A DNA stretch of 64,000 bases, taken from contig CBDBEU010000005.1 in assembly GCA_965204565.1 (NCBI GenBank), positions 1,798,001 through 1,862,000 of the forward strand, read 5' to 3'. The notes beneath the pieces are model-generated. The model saw only the letters and a list, made by a program, of their open reading frames with translations. It searched no databases and was not told the DNA's origin. Numbering within the stretch: the first letter of the stretch is position 1; every line of letters starts with the position of its first letter. A program made the translations under genes and the position numbers. Below, piece by piece: positions 19,601-26,406 of this stretch. This DNA is from CBDBEU01 sp965204565 (GTDB taxonomy: Bacteria > Pseudomonadota > Alphaproteobacteria > Rhizobiales > TMED25).

Positions 19601-19867
19601 CATCAAACCGGCGGCAACCAATCGGGCTTCGAGCTCAACCCGGCGTTTCTTCCGTCGGTCAATTTGCCGTCGCTGTTGACGGGGCTGCCGTCTGCCCAGT
19701 GCGTTCGATTCCCTGGATTGAGGATCCCGACCGGTCGGGAAGACACGCACGCCCAGGTCGGCCAGTGCAACCGGAGTCATAACTTTTGGGTCCAATTCGT
19801 CTGGGTCCAATTCAATAACCGCCCACCCGAGAGAACCGGACCCAAGATCAAACGCAAAACGATACAT
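16640..19867 (-). CDS. cas9: CRISPR-associated endonuclease Cas9, subtype II-C
   Basis: ATG 19867 with GGAG 8 nt upstream gives 1075 residues, a compact II-C size; in-frame upstream codons are less likely starts. The RuvC-I motif is FAFDLGSGSLGWAVIEL with the catalytic Asp at residue 7. An Arg-rich bridge helix (RQPRQQRRQIDRRKKRR) and SRHRGFKSNRK follow. RuvC-II is QVVIETTRDMAKS. The HNH domain has QVEIDHILPFQD with the catalytic His, and NKTVCFRTANRIKG with the Asn. RuvC-III is DDHRHHALDAATVGMIDR. All nuclease residues are present, so the protein should be an active RNA-guided double-strand nuclease. A tracrRNA is encoded divergently 50 bp upstream. Confidence 0.97.
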   Translation of the reverse strand: MYRFAFDLGSGSLGWAVIELDPDELDPKVMTPVALADLGVRVFPTGRDPQSRESNALGRRQPRQQRRQIDRRKKRRVELEARLVAAGLMPAAGETGGRAEFFAIDPYAARDRAARGKTELHDLGRAIWHMSRHRGFKSNRKADRTNEDDKGKIAEASARLRKMLADHGAPTYGAWLFGRHEREEPVRVRPVGEGAKSAYDFYPTREMLEDEFDHIWRMQASHHPGLTQDARDAIRDSVFFQRPLKPVQPGRCTFFPDDYRLPKWNPLAQEYLILSQLNMLRIIDDGGERTLDLTARDLIARHLMSGEKLTWSSSKKGLRGVLRLPSEVTINLEAGGLKELAHNAVAARLTGTKTKPGPLATVWPVWSDEQRLRLLVILDEAATPEATVEQLVDECGLEADCAGQVEKITLPHGHLMLGERAVRAILEVLRKQVVVYSDAVRLASEQGLFGDGVVIHHSDLRPEGDPGMTELPRYNELPALRRMIGTGTDDPDDPPDTRFGRISNPTVHVALGQFRRVMNALISRYGKPAQVVIETTRDMAKSTRELNEIESDIRKHTRRNDRWRAELEEAGLIASGARVGDRFLRMRLWEELGTSNADRICPYSGRPISLHQLHSDQVEIDHILPFQDTFDDGPANKTVCFRTANRIKGKHAPGDGAWSGAELEAIIARVKGAPGMTRKLWRFMPGALEKWQEQKGFEDRQLHATGYLARVVRAYAEALFPRDGTSNIWMPPGRMTAILRRRWELYLPGHHAKTRDDHRHHALDAATVGMIDRRTIQTLQTYARRNGAEELGRVLPDPPGRFEGFSEQVRERVATLHVSHRPDHAISGRLHEDTAYGLIRDVPENQAARTIGRVVVRKPVADLTAKEIGQVRDEKIRNALLAATRDQKSDKKALAETLKAWADCNSHRRLRIIKPAATARPVVDLNGRPYKWMVPGEIAYLDVLEDTDGHWFHHATEIWAAQSVERESWKEAHPGARFLMRLFKGDTIQLFDLDEDGNPLAGSNRIKRVVRLQPSAKRVLLAGVNDAGILDNRHNNPDDPFRWDLANIGKLKNRRARRVRIDELGRVRIVPHGVI

Positions 19868-19884
19868 TTCGACTCCAATCATGC

Positions 19885-19913
19885 TTGCAAAACAACAATA
19901 ACCGGAATATAAT
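19885..19913 (+). promoter_or_regulatory. tracrRNA promoter (sigma70-type)
   Basis: TTGCAA at 19885-19890 and TATAAT at 19908-19913 are separated by exactly 17 bp. The predicted start is about 19920, which coincides with the first base of the anti-repeat. The promoter overlaps the 5' leader of the divergent cas9 gene. Confidence 0.8.
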
Positions 19914-19919
19914 GAGATT

Positions 19920-20000
19920 CCTAGCATAAGAAGCGGCGTGGTCTTTCCCGCGATAAGGTTCAGACCACATCATTGGGGCAGGCTGCGGCCTGCCCCTTTC
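19920..20000 (+). ncRNA. tracrRNA of the type II-C system
   Basis: The RNA would start with CCTAGCATAAGAAGCGGCG, an anti-repeat complementary to the 3' part of the CRISPR repeat. Only one clear mismatch and two G-U pairs fall in the first 25 nt; pairing continues at CCCG after a UUU/UUU bulge. GATAAGG then leads into the Cas9-binding part, as in other II-C tracrRNAs. The final hairpin GGGGCAGGC / GCCTGCCCC (19975-19996) followed by TTT is the terminator. The length, about 80 nt, fits the family. It pairs with pre-crRNA and loads Cas9. A diverged second copy lies at 22065-22148. Confidence 0.88.
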
Positions 20001-20503
20001 CCATTCTAAATTCCGAAACCCTCATTTTGCCCGTCCCACTCCATCGGGAACGGCTCCAACAGCCGCGCCGGCTCGCCCTCCGCGACGTACAAGCACGTCC
20101 GCAAACGTGATTTTCCATTGACGAGGCGAATGTCCACGATGGTCGGACCGCATCCGATCGAATGTCGCGAAGGTGCGATTGCCCTCGTCGATGAGGACCA
20201 TGGGCGCCGTGAAGCCGTTCGGCGCTTCCGGGTTTCGGCGAATCGAACTGCGCGAGCGCATAATCGATGCGGAGGCGGGCCGCGTGTGACGGAGTTCCGC
20301 ATTGCCGATACGGGCCGCGAAAAACCGCGAAACGATTTTTGCGTCATCGCGCTTTCGGAGATTTCGGCGTTTGCGCGAGCCGTTCCGGCGCCGCCAATGG
20401 GATGAAAAAGCCTTTTGGCGTTCGGGGCGCGGGCGGCGTAGAGTGAGAAACCGCGGCGGCGGCAAAACGCGCCTGGTCCGGAGAATTGGGGAAACAACCG
20501 GTT
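20001..20503 (+). other. Intergenic region without a supported gene
   Basis: No frame here has a recognisable start, ribosome site and family signature together. On the minus strand (20300-20020) two overlapping frames contain protein-like pieces (FTAPMVLIDEGNRTFATFD in one, VNGKSRLRTCLYVAEGEPA in the next). They could be a decayed gene with one frameshift, but no family can be named. The last 20 nt hold the rmuC leader. Confidence 0.4.
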
Positions 20504-21931
20504 ATGAACGATCTCGACCCATCCATACTGATTTTGGCGGCGATCGCTCTTCTCGGACTTTTCGCGCTGGTCGCATTGTTCAGGAAACCCGGGCGTGACG
20601 ATGCGACTCTGCGAAGCCAGATCGCGGACTTGAAATCGGCGGGCGCAAGGAAAGACGCCGAATTGAGGGATGCGTGGAAAAACGCCGACAAGTTTGAGGC
20701 TTTGGCCGGTGAGCGCAAGGAGGAAATCGACCGTTTGAACGGCGATTTGTCCAAATTGCGCGCCAAACTGGATGTCGAGGCCGAGGACCGGCAAAAGCTT
20801 TCCAACACGATCTCACGCCTGGAAGCGGAGATGAAAGCCGAGCGCGCGGCCTCTGAAGAAAAAATCGCGATGCTCTCGAAGATACGCGAGGATATGGAGT
20901 CGAAGTTCAAGGAACTCGCCAACGAAGCGCTCAAGCTTCAGGGCGAGCAGTTTTCAAAAGCCAATATCGAAAAACTGCAGCACACGCTCACGCCTTTGAA
21001 AGAGCATGTCGGGCATTTTGAAAAGGAGTTGAAGGCCGTTTACAAGGCCACGGTCGATGACCGGGCCGCGCTCAAGGCGGAGATCGCCCATCTCAGCCAG
21101 CGTTCGGAAGCCATTTCCCAGGAAGCCGTCGCCTTGACCCGCGCGCTCAAGGCGGACCGGCAAAAACAGGGCGCATGGGGTGAAATGATCCTCGAGAGCA
21201 TTCTCGAACGATCGGGTTTGCGCGAGGGCGTGGAATACGAAAGGCAGGCGCACAGAACGGGCGATGACGGCGAGCGCTTGCGCCCCGATGTCGTTATCAA
21301 CATACCGGGCGGCAAAACCCTGGTCGTGGACAGCAAGGTCTCATTGGTAGCTTACGCCGACGCCGTGAATGCGGAAACCGACGAGGCGACCGTACACGCG
21401 CGAAAAAGGCACGTCGCTTCCCTTCGCGGCCATATCGACGGGTTGGCCGGGAAAGACTATCAGAGCGCGGAAGACTCGACGGTCGATTACGTGATGATGT
21501 TCGTTCCGATCGAAGGCGCTCTTTCGGAGGCGCTTCGCGAGGATGGCCGGCTCATGGAATTCGCCCTCGAAAAGAACGTGGCGATCGTCACGCCCACGAC
21601 ATTGACGATGGCGCTGAAAACGGTCGCCCATGTCTGGGCCGCCGAACGACGAAACCGGAACGCCGAGGCGATCGCCAAACGCGCGGGTCTGCTGTACGAC
21701 AAGGTGGCCGGTTTCGTCGACAATATGGAGAACGTCGGCAAGCGCCTCGGTCAGGCGCAGACCGCATACAACGGCGCGTTCGGACAATTGTCGCGCGGTC
21801 GCGGCAATGTTTTGTCGCAGGTCGAATCGTTGAAGGCTCTCGGGGCGAAAACCGGCAAGTCCATCGGCGTCGATTTCGAGGGCGCCGATGACGAACCGTC
21901 CCGACTTGAAGCCCCGGACGGCGATGCGTGA
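20504..21931 (+). CDS. rmuC: DNA recombination protein RmuC
   Basis: ATG 20504 gives 475 residues. A single membrane helix (ILILAAIALLGLFALVALF) is followed by a long coiled coil (residues about 35-140) and then the RmuC core: QGAWGEMILESILERSGLRE, YERQAHRTGDDGERLRPDVV, the nuclease-like LVVDSKVSLVAY strand (Asp-Ser-Lys) and YVMMFVPIEGAL. RmuC is a restriction-endonuclease-fold protein that limits DNA inversions. It stands alone, lying between the tracrRNA gene and a second tracrRNA-like copy. The last 13 codons share a 13-nt sequence with the adjoining cas9 fragment. Confidence 0.95.
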   Translation: MNDLDPSILILAAIALLGLFALVALFRKPGRDDATLRSQIADLKSAGARKDAELRDAWKNADKFEALAGERKEEIDRLNGDLSKLRAKLDVEAEDRQKLSNTISRLEAEMKAERAASEEKIAMLSKIREDMESKFKELANEALKLQGEQFSKANIEKLQHTLTPLKEHVGHFEKELKAVYKATVDDRAALKAEIAHLSQRSEAISQEAVALTRALKADRQKQGAWGEMILESILERSGLREGVEYERQAHRTGDDGERLRPDVVINIPGGKTLVVDSKVSLVAYADAVNAETDEATVHARKRHVASLRGHIDGLAGKDYQSAEDSTVDYVMMFVPIEGALSEALREDGRLMEFALEKNVAIVTPTTLTMALKTVAHVWAAERRNRNAEAIAKRAGLLYDKVAGFVDNMENVGKRLGQAQTAYNGAFGQLSRGRGNVLSQVESLKALGAKTGKSIGVDFEGADDEPSRLEAPDGDA

Positions 21932-21941
21932 TCGATGCGCC

Positions 21942-22056
21942 CTTGAAGCCCCGGTGCCTGGAAATGTGCCGGATCGCGAGGCCAAGGTCGTGCAATTCGG
22001 GGTCGTGCAATTCGGTTTTGCCGCGGGCGGCGCGGTCGCGCGCCGCATAGGGGTCG
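21942..22056 (-). pseudogene. Fragment of cas9 (start of the recognition lobe)
   Basis: The minus strand repeats cas9 nt 19457-19560 (Cas9 residues about 103-137, including the segment equivalent to LHDLGRAIWHMSRHRGFK) with few differences. One 15-nt stretch (GTCGTGCAATTCGGG) is duplicated inside. Both ends are abrupt: the left end joins just after the rmuC stop, and the right end runs directly into the second tracrRNA-like sequence, with the first 100 codons of cas9 missing. Confidence 0.85.
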
Positions 22057-22064
22057 ATTGAGAC

Positions 22065-22148
22065 TTCCAGCAGAAGAAGCGGCGTGGTCTTTCCCGCGAC
22101 AAGGTTCAGACCACACCATTGGGGCAGGCTGCGGCATGCCCCCTTTTC
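22065..22148 (+). ncRNA. Second tracrRNA-like sequence, apparently promoterless
   Basis: It matches the tracrRNA at 19920-20000 at nearly every position: CAGAAGAAGCGGCGTGGTC, TTTCCCGCGACAAGGTTCAG, then a GGGGCAGGC / GCATGCCCC hairpin followed by TTTT. Its anti-repeat matches the repeat better at one position (G instead of T) but lacks the TA of CCTAGCA. The TTGCAA/TATAAT promoter of the first copy is absent; a cas9 fragment sits upstream instead. It could be inert, or be made from read-through. It was probably left by duplication and deletion of the cas9-tracrRNA junction. Confidence 0.75.
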
Positions 22149-22151
22149 ATG

Positions 22152-23060
22152 CTCCAGGATCCGGCCCCGATAATTGTCTTCCCGATTGGATCCGAGGATG
22201 GTTCATTGCCTCCGATGAGGAGGTAACGAGATGTATGATTTCTTCCGGTTTTCCGATTCCCGGCGGGCCCGGATCGCACCGCTTCCGCCGACCGCCACTT
22301 CTGCCGACCGATATGCCCGGCAGGAAGCGCCCGGCAGGAAGCGCCCGGAAACAGTTGACGATCGCGTCCTGTGCCGAGCGGGATCGTCCATGCGCTGCGC
22401 CGTGGCGGTCGCCGGGCCGGGCGCGCCGATATCCACGGGCCGAAGAAGACGCTCTGCAACCGCTTCGTCCGCCGCGCCGAGCGCGCTATATGGGAAGGTA
22501 TCTTCAGCGCTCCGGCAGGCGCCGAGGATACGCCTGACAGGCTGTTCATCGACAGCTCCCGCATCAGGGTTCATCGCGGCGCCGGCGGCGGAAAGGGGGG
22601 CCTGCCCCCATTGCCCCCATGGTATCGGCCGCACCGAAGGCGGACGCAACACCGGACTCCACGCCGTCTGCGACCACAAGGGCCGCCCCGTGTTTTTGTC
22701 AATTGCGTCCTGCTCCCGACACCCGGAAACGTGCATGATTGCAGGGTCGCACAGCGCTGCATCGAGGCCATGCCGCCATCCGCCGGAACGTGTCGCCGGC
22801 AAAGGCCGTGACGGCCGGGAACTGCGCGAACGGCTTGAAGAGCGCGGGACCGGGCCCGTCATCCCGCCGCGAAAGACCCGCAGGATCCGATGTCACAACG
22901 ATCGGGCCGTCTACAGGGAGCGAAATATCATCGGACGCATGTTCTGCCGCCTCAAGGACCGGCGGCGCATCGCAACGCGCTTCGAGCGCAACATTAAAAA
23001 CGTCATGGCGGCCATCGCGCTCGCCGCAGCCCTCATCTCGTGGCTGTCGAGTCCGGACCC
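22152..23060 (+). mobile_element. IS5-family (IS427-group) element, copy 1, with frameshifted transposase
   Basis: It begins ATCCGGCCCCGATAATTG and ends near GAGTCCGGACCCC, the inverted terminal sequences shared by all copies. The transposase starts MYDFFRFSDSRRARIAPL, and its pieces switch frames several times: IGRTEGGRNTGLHAVCDHKG, GRDGRELRERLEERGTGPVI, then ERNIIGRMFCRLKDRRRIAT to the end. The order matches IS427-group DDE transposases, including the Glu in the RERNII block. A short insertion (GGCAGGAAGCGCCC repeat near 22318) and other indels disrupt it. Other copies: 27281, 41362, 43826, 50476 and 51437. Confidence 0.85.
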
Positions 23061-23068
23061 CAACTCAT

Positions 23069-24100
23069 TCAGGCGACTTTGGCGAAGGCCTCCAATGCAC
23101 GGGTCAATGAAGCCGGCGGAATATTGCGTGTAATACAGACCACGCGGGTGCGCTGATCATCATCGGGCCATTCGGCAAGTTCGACCGGCGGATGCACCAC
23201 ATGCTGCACCGCATGCACCACGATGGGACCATCGCGCCCGGCGACATTAACCAGCCCCTTCATGCGTAAAAGGTCGGGCCCGCGCAGCGACGTCACCGCG
23301 TCGATCCACGCGGTGAACGACGCCCATTCAATCGGCTCATCGAGCACAATCGAGGCTGTTGCGATGCCGCCGGTGTGCCTGGCTTCATGGTCATGGGCAT
23401 GGGCATGCATGCGATCGGGGATCTGCATCGCTTCAAGACCGGCCACATCGCGGGTGATCCGGGTGATGAGATCGCCATCGGCCTCGCCCGCCAGAACGCG
23501 CGCCAATTCCGCCGATATTTCGCCATTTGTGACTTCGACCCGTGGCGCGCGCGGATTGATCTCGGCCGCCAATTTCTCCAGCGCCGCAAGCTCCGCCGCC
23601 TCCACCAGATCGGTTTTGGTGAGGAGCACCACATCGGCAAGCGCGATCTGTTTCCTGGCTTCGGAAAATTCGGCAATCGAGTTGCGCCCGTTGACCGCAT
23701 CGACGGCGGCCGCGACACGGCCCAGATGATAGCGGCCCCGAAGCCGTGGCTCGATCATCAGCGTGTGCAGGATCGGCGCCGGATCGGCCAGCCCTGTGGT
23801 CTCGAGGATGACGCGGCCAAATGACGGAATGGTGCCAGCCTCGATGCGCCCTTCCATCAATTCGAGCGTGTCGACCAGATCGCCGCGCACCTCGCAGCAC
23901 ACACAGCCATTCTCAAGCAGCAGCATCTGGTCGATTGCCGATGAAATCAACTGGTGGTCGATTCCCACCTCGCCGAACTCATTGACGATGATTGCGGTGT
24001 CGGTGAGTCCGGGCATGCCGACCAGCGCATTCAGCAGCGTCGACTTGCCGCTGCCGAGAAAGCCGGTGATGACATTGACCGCGATGGTGCTGTGCGTCAT
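23069..24100 (-). CDS. CobW/COG0523-family GTPase (metallochaperone)
   Basis: 343 residues. The Walker A is GFLGSGKSTLL near residue 13; the Zn-binding GCVCCEVRGDL (CxCC) is near residue 66; ETTGLADPAPI is the switch region; TKTDLV is the guanine-specificity motif. A His-rich linker (HAHAHDHEARH) near residue 235 precedes the CobW C-terminal domain. Members deliver Zn, Co or Fe to client enzymes; no Zur box or cobalamin gene nearby shows which. The stop codon is about 10 bp from an IS end. Confidence 0.9.
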   Translation of the reverse strand: MTHSTIAVNVITGFLGSGKSTLLNALVGMPGLTDTAIIVNEFGEVGIDHQLISSAIDQMLLLENGCVCCEVRGDLVDTLELMEGRIEAGTIPSFGRVILETTGLADPAPILHTLMIEPRLRGRYHLGRVAAAVDAVNGRNSIAEFSEARKQIALADVVLLTKTDLVEAAELAALEKLAAEINPRAPRVEVTNGEISAELARVLAGEADGDLITRITRDVAGLEAMQIPDRMHAHAHDHEARHTGGIATASIVLDEPIEWASFTAWIDAVTSLRGPDLLRMKGLVNVAGRDGPIVVHAVQHVVHPPVELAEWPDDDQRTRVVCITRNIPPASLTRALEAFAKVA

Positions 24101-24147
24101 GAATCAAAACGTATGGCGGGTTGACCGACCGCGCAAGCCGCCGGCTC

Positions 24148-24186
24148 CAATGCGTACTACCATTGCGTACTACCATTGCGTACTAC
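24148..24186. repeat. Three tandem 13-bp repeats upstream of the LVIVD gene
   Basis: The unit CATTGCGTACTAC occurs three times head to tail; the first copy has one change (CAATGCGTACTAC). The last copy ends 36 bp before the ATG at 24222 and lies between two divergent genes. Position and spacing fit an operator, but a chance slippage repeat is possible. Confidence 0.6.
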
Positions 24187-24221
24187 AATTAAGACAAGAA
24201 TAGGTTCAGGAGGTCTCGTCC

Positions 24222-25436
24222 ATGGCTCAAGCCATTTCACACAATATGCGCCTGCTCGCGCAGGATAATCTTTTCGATCATGGCAATATGGGCGAAGGCA
24301 TCTCCCTCCAGGTCGCCAGGGACGGCAGGCGCGTTCTGTGGCTCGCACATGAATGCGCGCCGAAGAATTTCACCGCTGTCGATGTCACCGATCCGCGCAA
24401 TCCTAAGCCGATACTGCAGACCGAGTTGGTGAGCGACAAGATCCGCTCCAATTCTCTTGAAGTGACCGGCGACATTTTATGCGTTGCCTATCAGGCCTAT
24501 CAGCCCGGCGACGGCCCGTGCGGTTTTGAGCTGTTCGACATTTCAAATCCCGACGAGCCCCAATCGATCTCCATGTGGGATGCCTCCGGTCCTTATTCGC
24601 GCGGCGCCCATCAGGTCTGGTTCGTCGACGGCGAATTCGTCTATTGCGCCAGTGGCGGCCCCGACTTCCAGCCCAAGAACCAGGGCGACGACCAGCCCTT
24701 CGTGGTGGTCGATGTGCGCAACCCGTCAAAGCCGGTCGAAGTCGCGCGCTGGTGGCTGCCCGGCACCCGGGCGGGCGATGCCGAGCCCGAGCCGCCGCGC
24801 CATCCCGTTTTCGACTCAGGCTGGCGCTGCCACAACACCAATGTCTATCCCGATCATCCCGACCGCGCCTATCTCGGCTATATCGATGGCGGCATCATCA
24901 TTCTCGACATTGCCGATCTGTCGAACATCCAGATGGTCACGCATTTCAATCCCAACCCGCCAATGCCGGGCATGACCCATACGGTGCTACCGCTGTTCGA
25001 CCGCGAGCTGCTGATTGTTGCCGATGAATCGACCAAGGATCTTTCCGCCGACTGGCCCAAGCGCACCTGGATCTATGACGCCCGCGTTGAGACCAACATC
25101 ATTCCGATCTCGACACTGCCGCTACCGGCGGTCGAGGAATTCGGACCGCGCGGCGGGCGATATGGCTCGCATAATGTGCATGAAAACCGTCCGGGCCCGT
25201 CCTTCAAGTCGGAGGAAATCATCATCGGTGCCTATTTCGGTGGCGGCATCCGCGTGCATGACATCTCAAACCCGTTCGAGCCCAAGGAAATCGCTCACTA
25301 TGTTGCCGAGCCGCCCAAGGGTTCGAAATGCGGCAACATCCAGAACAACGATATTCATGTCGATGAAAACGGCATCATCTATGCCGTCGACCGCTTCGCG
25401 GGAGGTCTCTACATCCTCGAGATGGATATCCGATAG
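24222..25436 (+). CDS. LVIVD-repeat beta-propeller protein
   Basis: AGGAGG lies 11 nt before ATG 24222. The 404-residue product repeats short strands of the LVIVD type: FTAVDVTDPRNPKPI, FELFDISNPDEPQSI, FVVVDVRNPSKPVEV, IIILDIADLSNIQMV and IRVHDISNPFEPKEI. This gives a beta-propeller. There is no signal peptide, so it is probably cytoplasmic. Its His/Asp-rich C-terminal part (NNDIHVDENG) resembles that of selenium-binding-type propellers. It heads an operon with two metallo-beta-lactamase-fold proteins; its function is unknown. Confidence 0.8.
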   Translation: MAQAISHNMRLLAQDNLFDHGNMGEGISLQVARDGRRVLWLAHECAPKNFTAVDVTDPRNPKPILQTELVSDKIRSNSLEVTGDILCVAYQAYQPGDGPCGFELFDISNPDEPQSISMWDASGPYSRGAHQVWFVDGEFVYCASGGPDFQPKNQGDDQPFVVVDVRNPSKPVEVARWWLPGTRAGDAEPEPPRHPVFDSGWRCHNTNVYPDHPDRAYLGYIDGGIIILDIADLSNIQMVTHFNPNPPMPGMTHTVLPLFDRELLIVADESTKDLSADWPKRTWIYDARVETNIIPISTLPLPAVEEFGPRGGRYGSHNVHENRPGPSFKSEEIIIGAYFGGGIRVHDISNPFEPKEIAHYVAEPPKGSKCGNIQNNDIHVDENGIIYAVDRFAGGLYILEMDIR

Positions 25437-25521
25437 CCAATCCGGCGTCCCGCGAGCCCCCTTAACACCGGGCCTTGCGGGCCACGCATTTCATCCGTAC
25501 TCAAACGGCAAAGGACGCGCC

Positions 25522-26406
25522 GTGCTCGACAAGACATCGAATTCCGGCATCGCCACCCTCGCCGGGGGTAAACTCTACGCGCTGCAAAATGCACTGGAGC
25601 TCGACGGTCGCGTGAGCGCCTATCCAGCAAGTGCGCGCGGTGTGGCAATCTACAATTGTTACCTCCTGGTGGAGGATGATTCAGCCACCCTGCTCGATAC
25701 CGGCTATGCCGTTCATGAGCCGGTAATCCGCCGGCAGATCGAATCCCTGATCGGCCCGAAACAGAAACTTTCGCTGTTTCCGCTCAGGCTCAATGAGTTC
25801 ATGTCGATCAACAATATCGAGACACTGGCGGCCCATTTCGATGTTGAGCAGTGCTACACCGGCAATCCCGACGCTCATTGGTGGTTCGACTTCGGTGCCA
25901 CCTCCGATACCGGCCAGAACGTGCTCGAGCACTTGAAGATTACCGTTATCAGCCGCGATCAGGTGCTGCCCATCGGCCATCTGGGCGGGCGCATGCTCGA
26001 TGTCTTCCAGGCGCCGGTACGGCTGATCTCGACCCGCTGGATTTATGACCGGGCAACCAAGACGCTGTTTTCATCTGACATGTTCACCCATGTGTGGCGC
26101 GCCACTGCCGAGGGTCCGTGGTTTGTCGATGAGGACAACGACCCCTCGACTTTCGAATATGTGCGCTCGTTTTTGCTCAATACGCGCTATTGGTGGCTTG
26201 AAGGCGTCAACACCGGCCCCCTGCGCGAGGCCGTCGCCAAGGTGCATGAGACCTACGATATCGAGATCCTGGCGCCCGGCTACGGCGCCATCATCAGAGG
26301 CAAGGAACCGGTGGCCAGGCAGTTCCGGCTGTTCGACGAGGTATTGGCGAGCCTTGACCGCTCAGTGCAGCCATCACGCTATGTCGACCGCGACGAGGAA
26401 AGGTAA
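25522..26406 (+). CDS. Metallo-beta-lactamase-fold (flavodiiron-like) protein with degenerate metal site
   Basis: GTG 25522 is the most likely start (294 residues, beginning VLDKTSNSGIATLAGG). The fold is recognisable from AIYNCYLLVEDDSATLLDTG, TLFSSDMFTH and ILAPGYGAII. It aligns with the flavodiiron/ODP branch, but the first ligand motif, HxExDH in the family, reads RLNEFM here, and the last His is Tyr in APGYG. Only the bridging Asp (SSDMF) remains. Its ATG-overlapping neighbour keeps most ligands, so the two may form a pair of active and inactive subunits. Confidence 0.75.
   Translation: MLDKTSNSGIATLAGGKLYALQNALELDGRVSAYPASARGVAIYNCYLLVEDDSATLLDTGYAVHEPVIRRQIESLIGPKQKLSLFPLRLNEFMSINNIETLAAHFDVEQCYTGNPDAHWWFDFGATSDTGQNVLEHLKITVISRDQVLPIGHLGGRMLDVFQAPVRLISTRWIYDRATKTLFSSDMFTHVWRATAEGPWFVDEDNDPSTFEYVRSFLLNTRYWWLEGVNTGPLREAVAKVHETYDIEILAPGYGAIIRGKEPVARQFRLFDEVLASLDRSVQPSRYVDRDEER

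Noticed and set aside
20006..20794. 262-codon minus-strand frame overlapping rmuC
   Set aside because: Half of it is antisense to rmuC. The remainder shows possible coding pieces in more than one frame, so no intact gene can be supported.
22065..22148. Treating the second tracrRNA-like sequence as proof of a second active CRISPR system
   Set aside because: No second cas gene set or array is present, and its promoter is missing; only a relic or accessory RNA can be argued.
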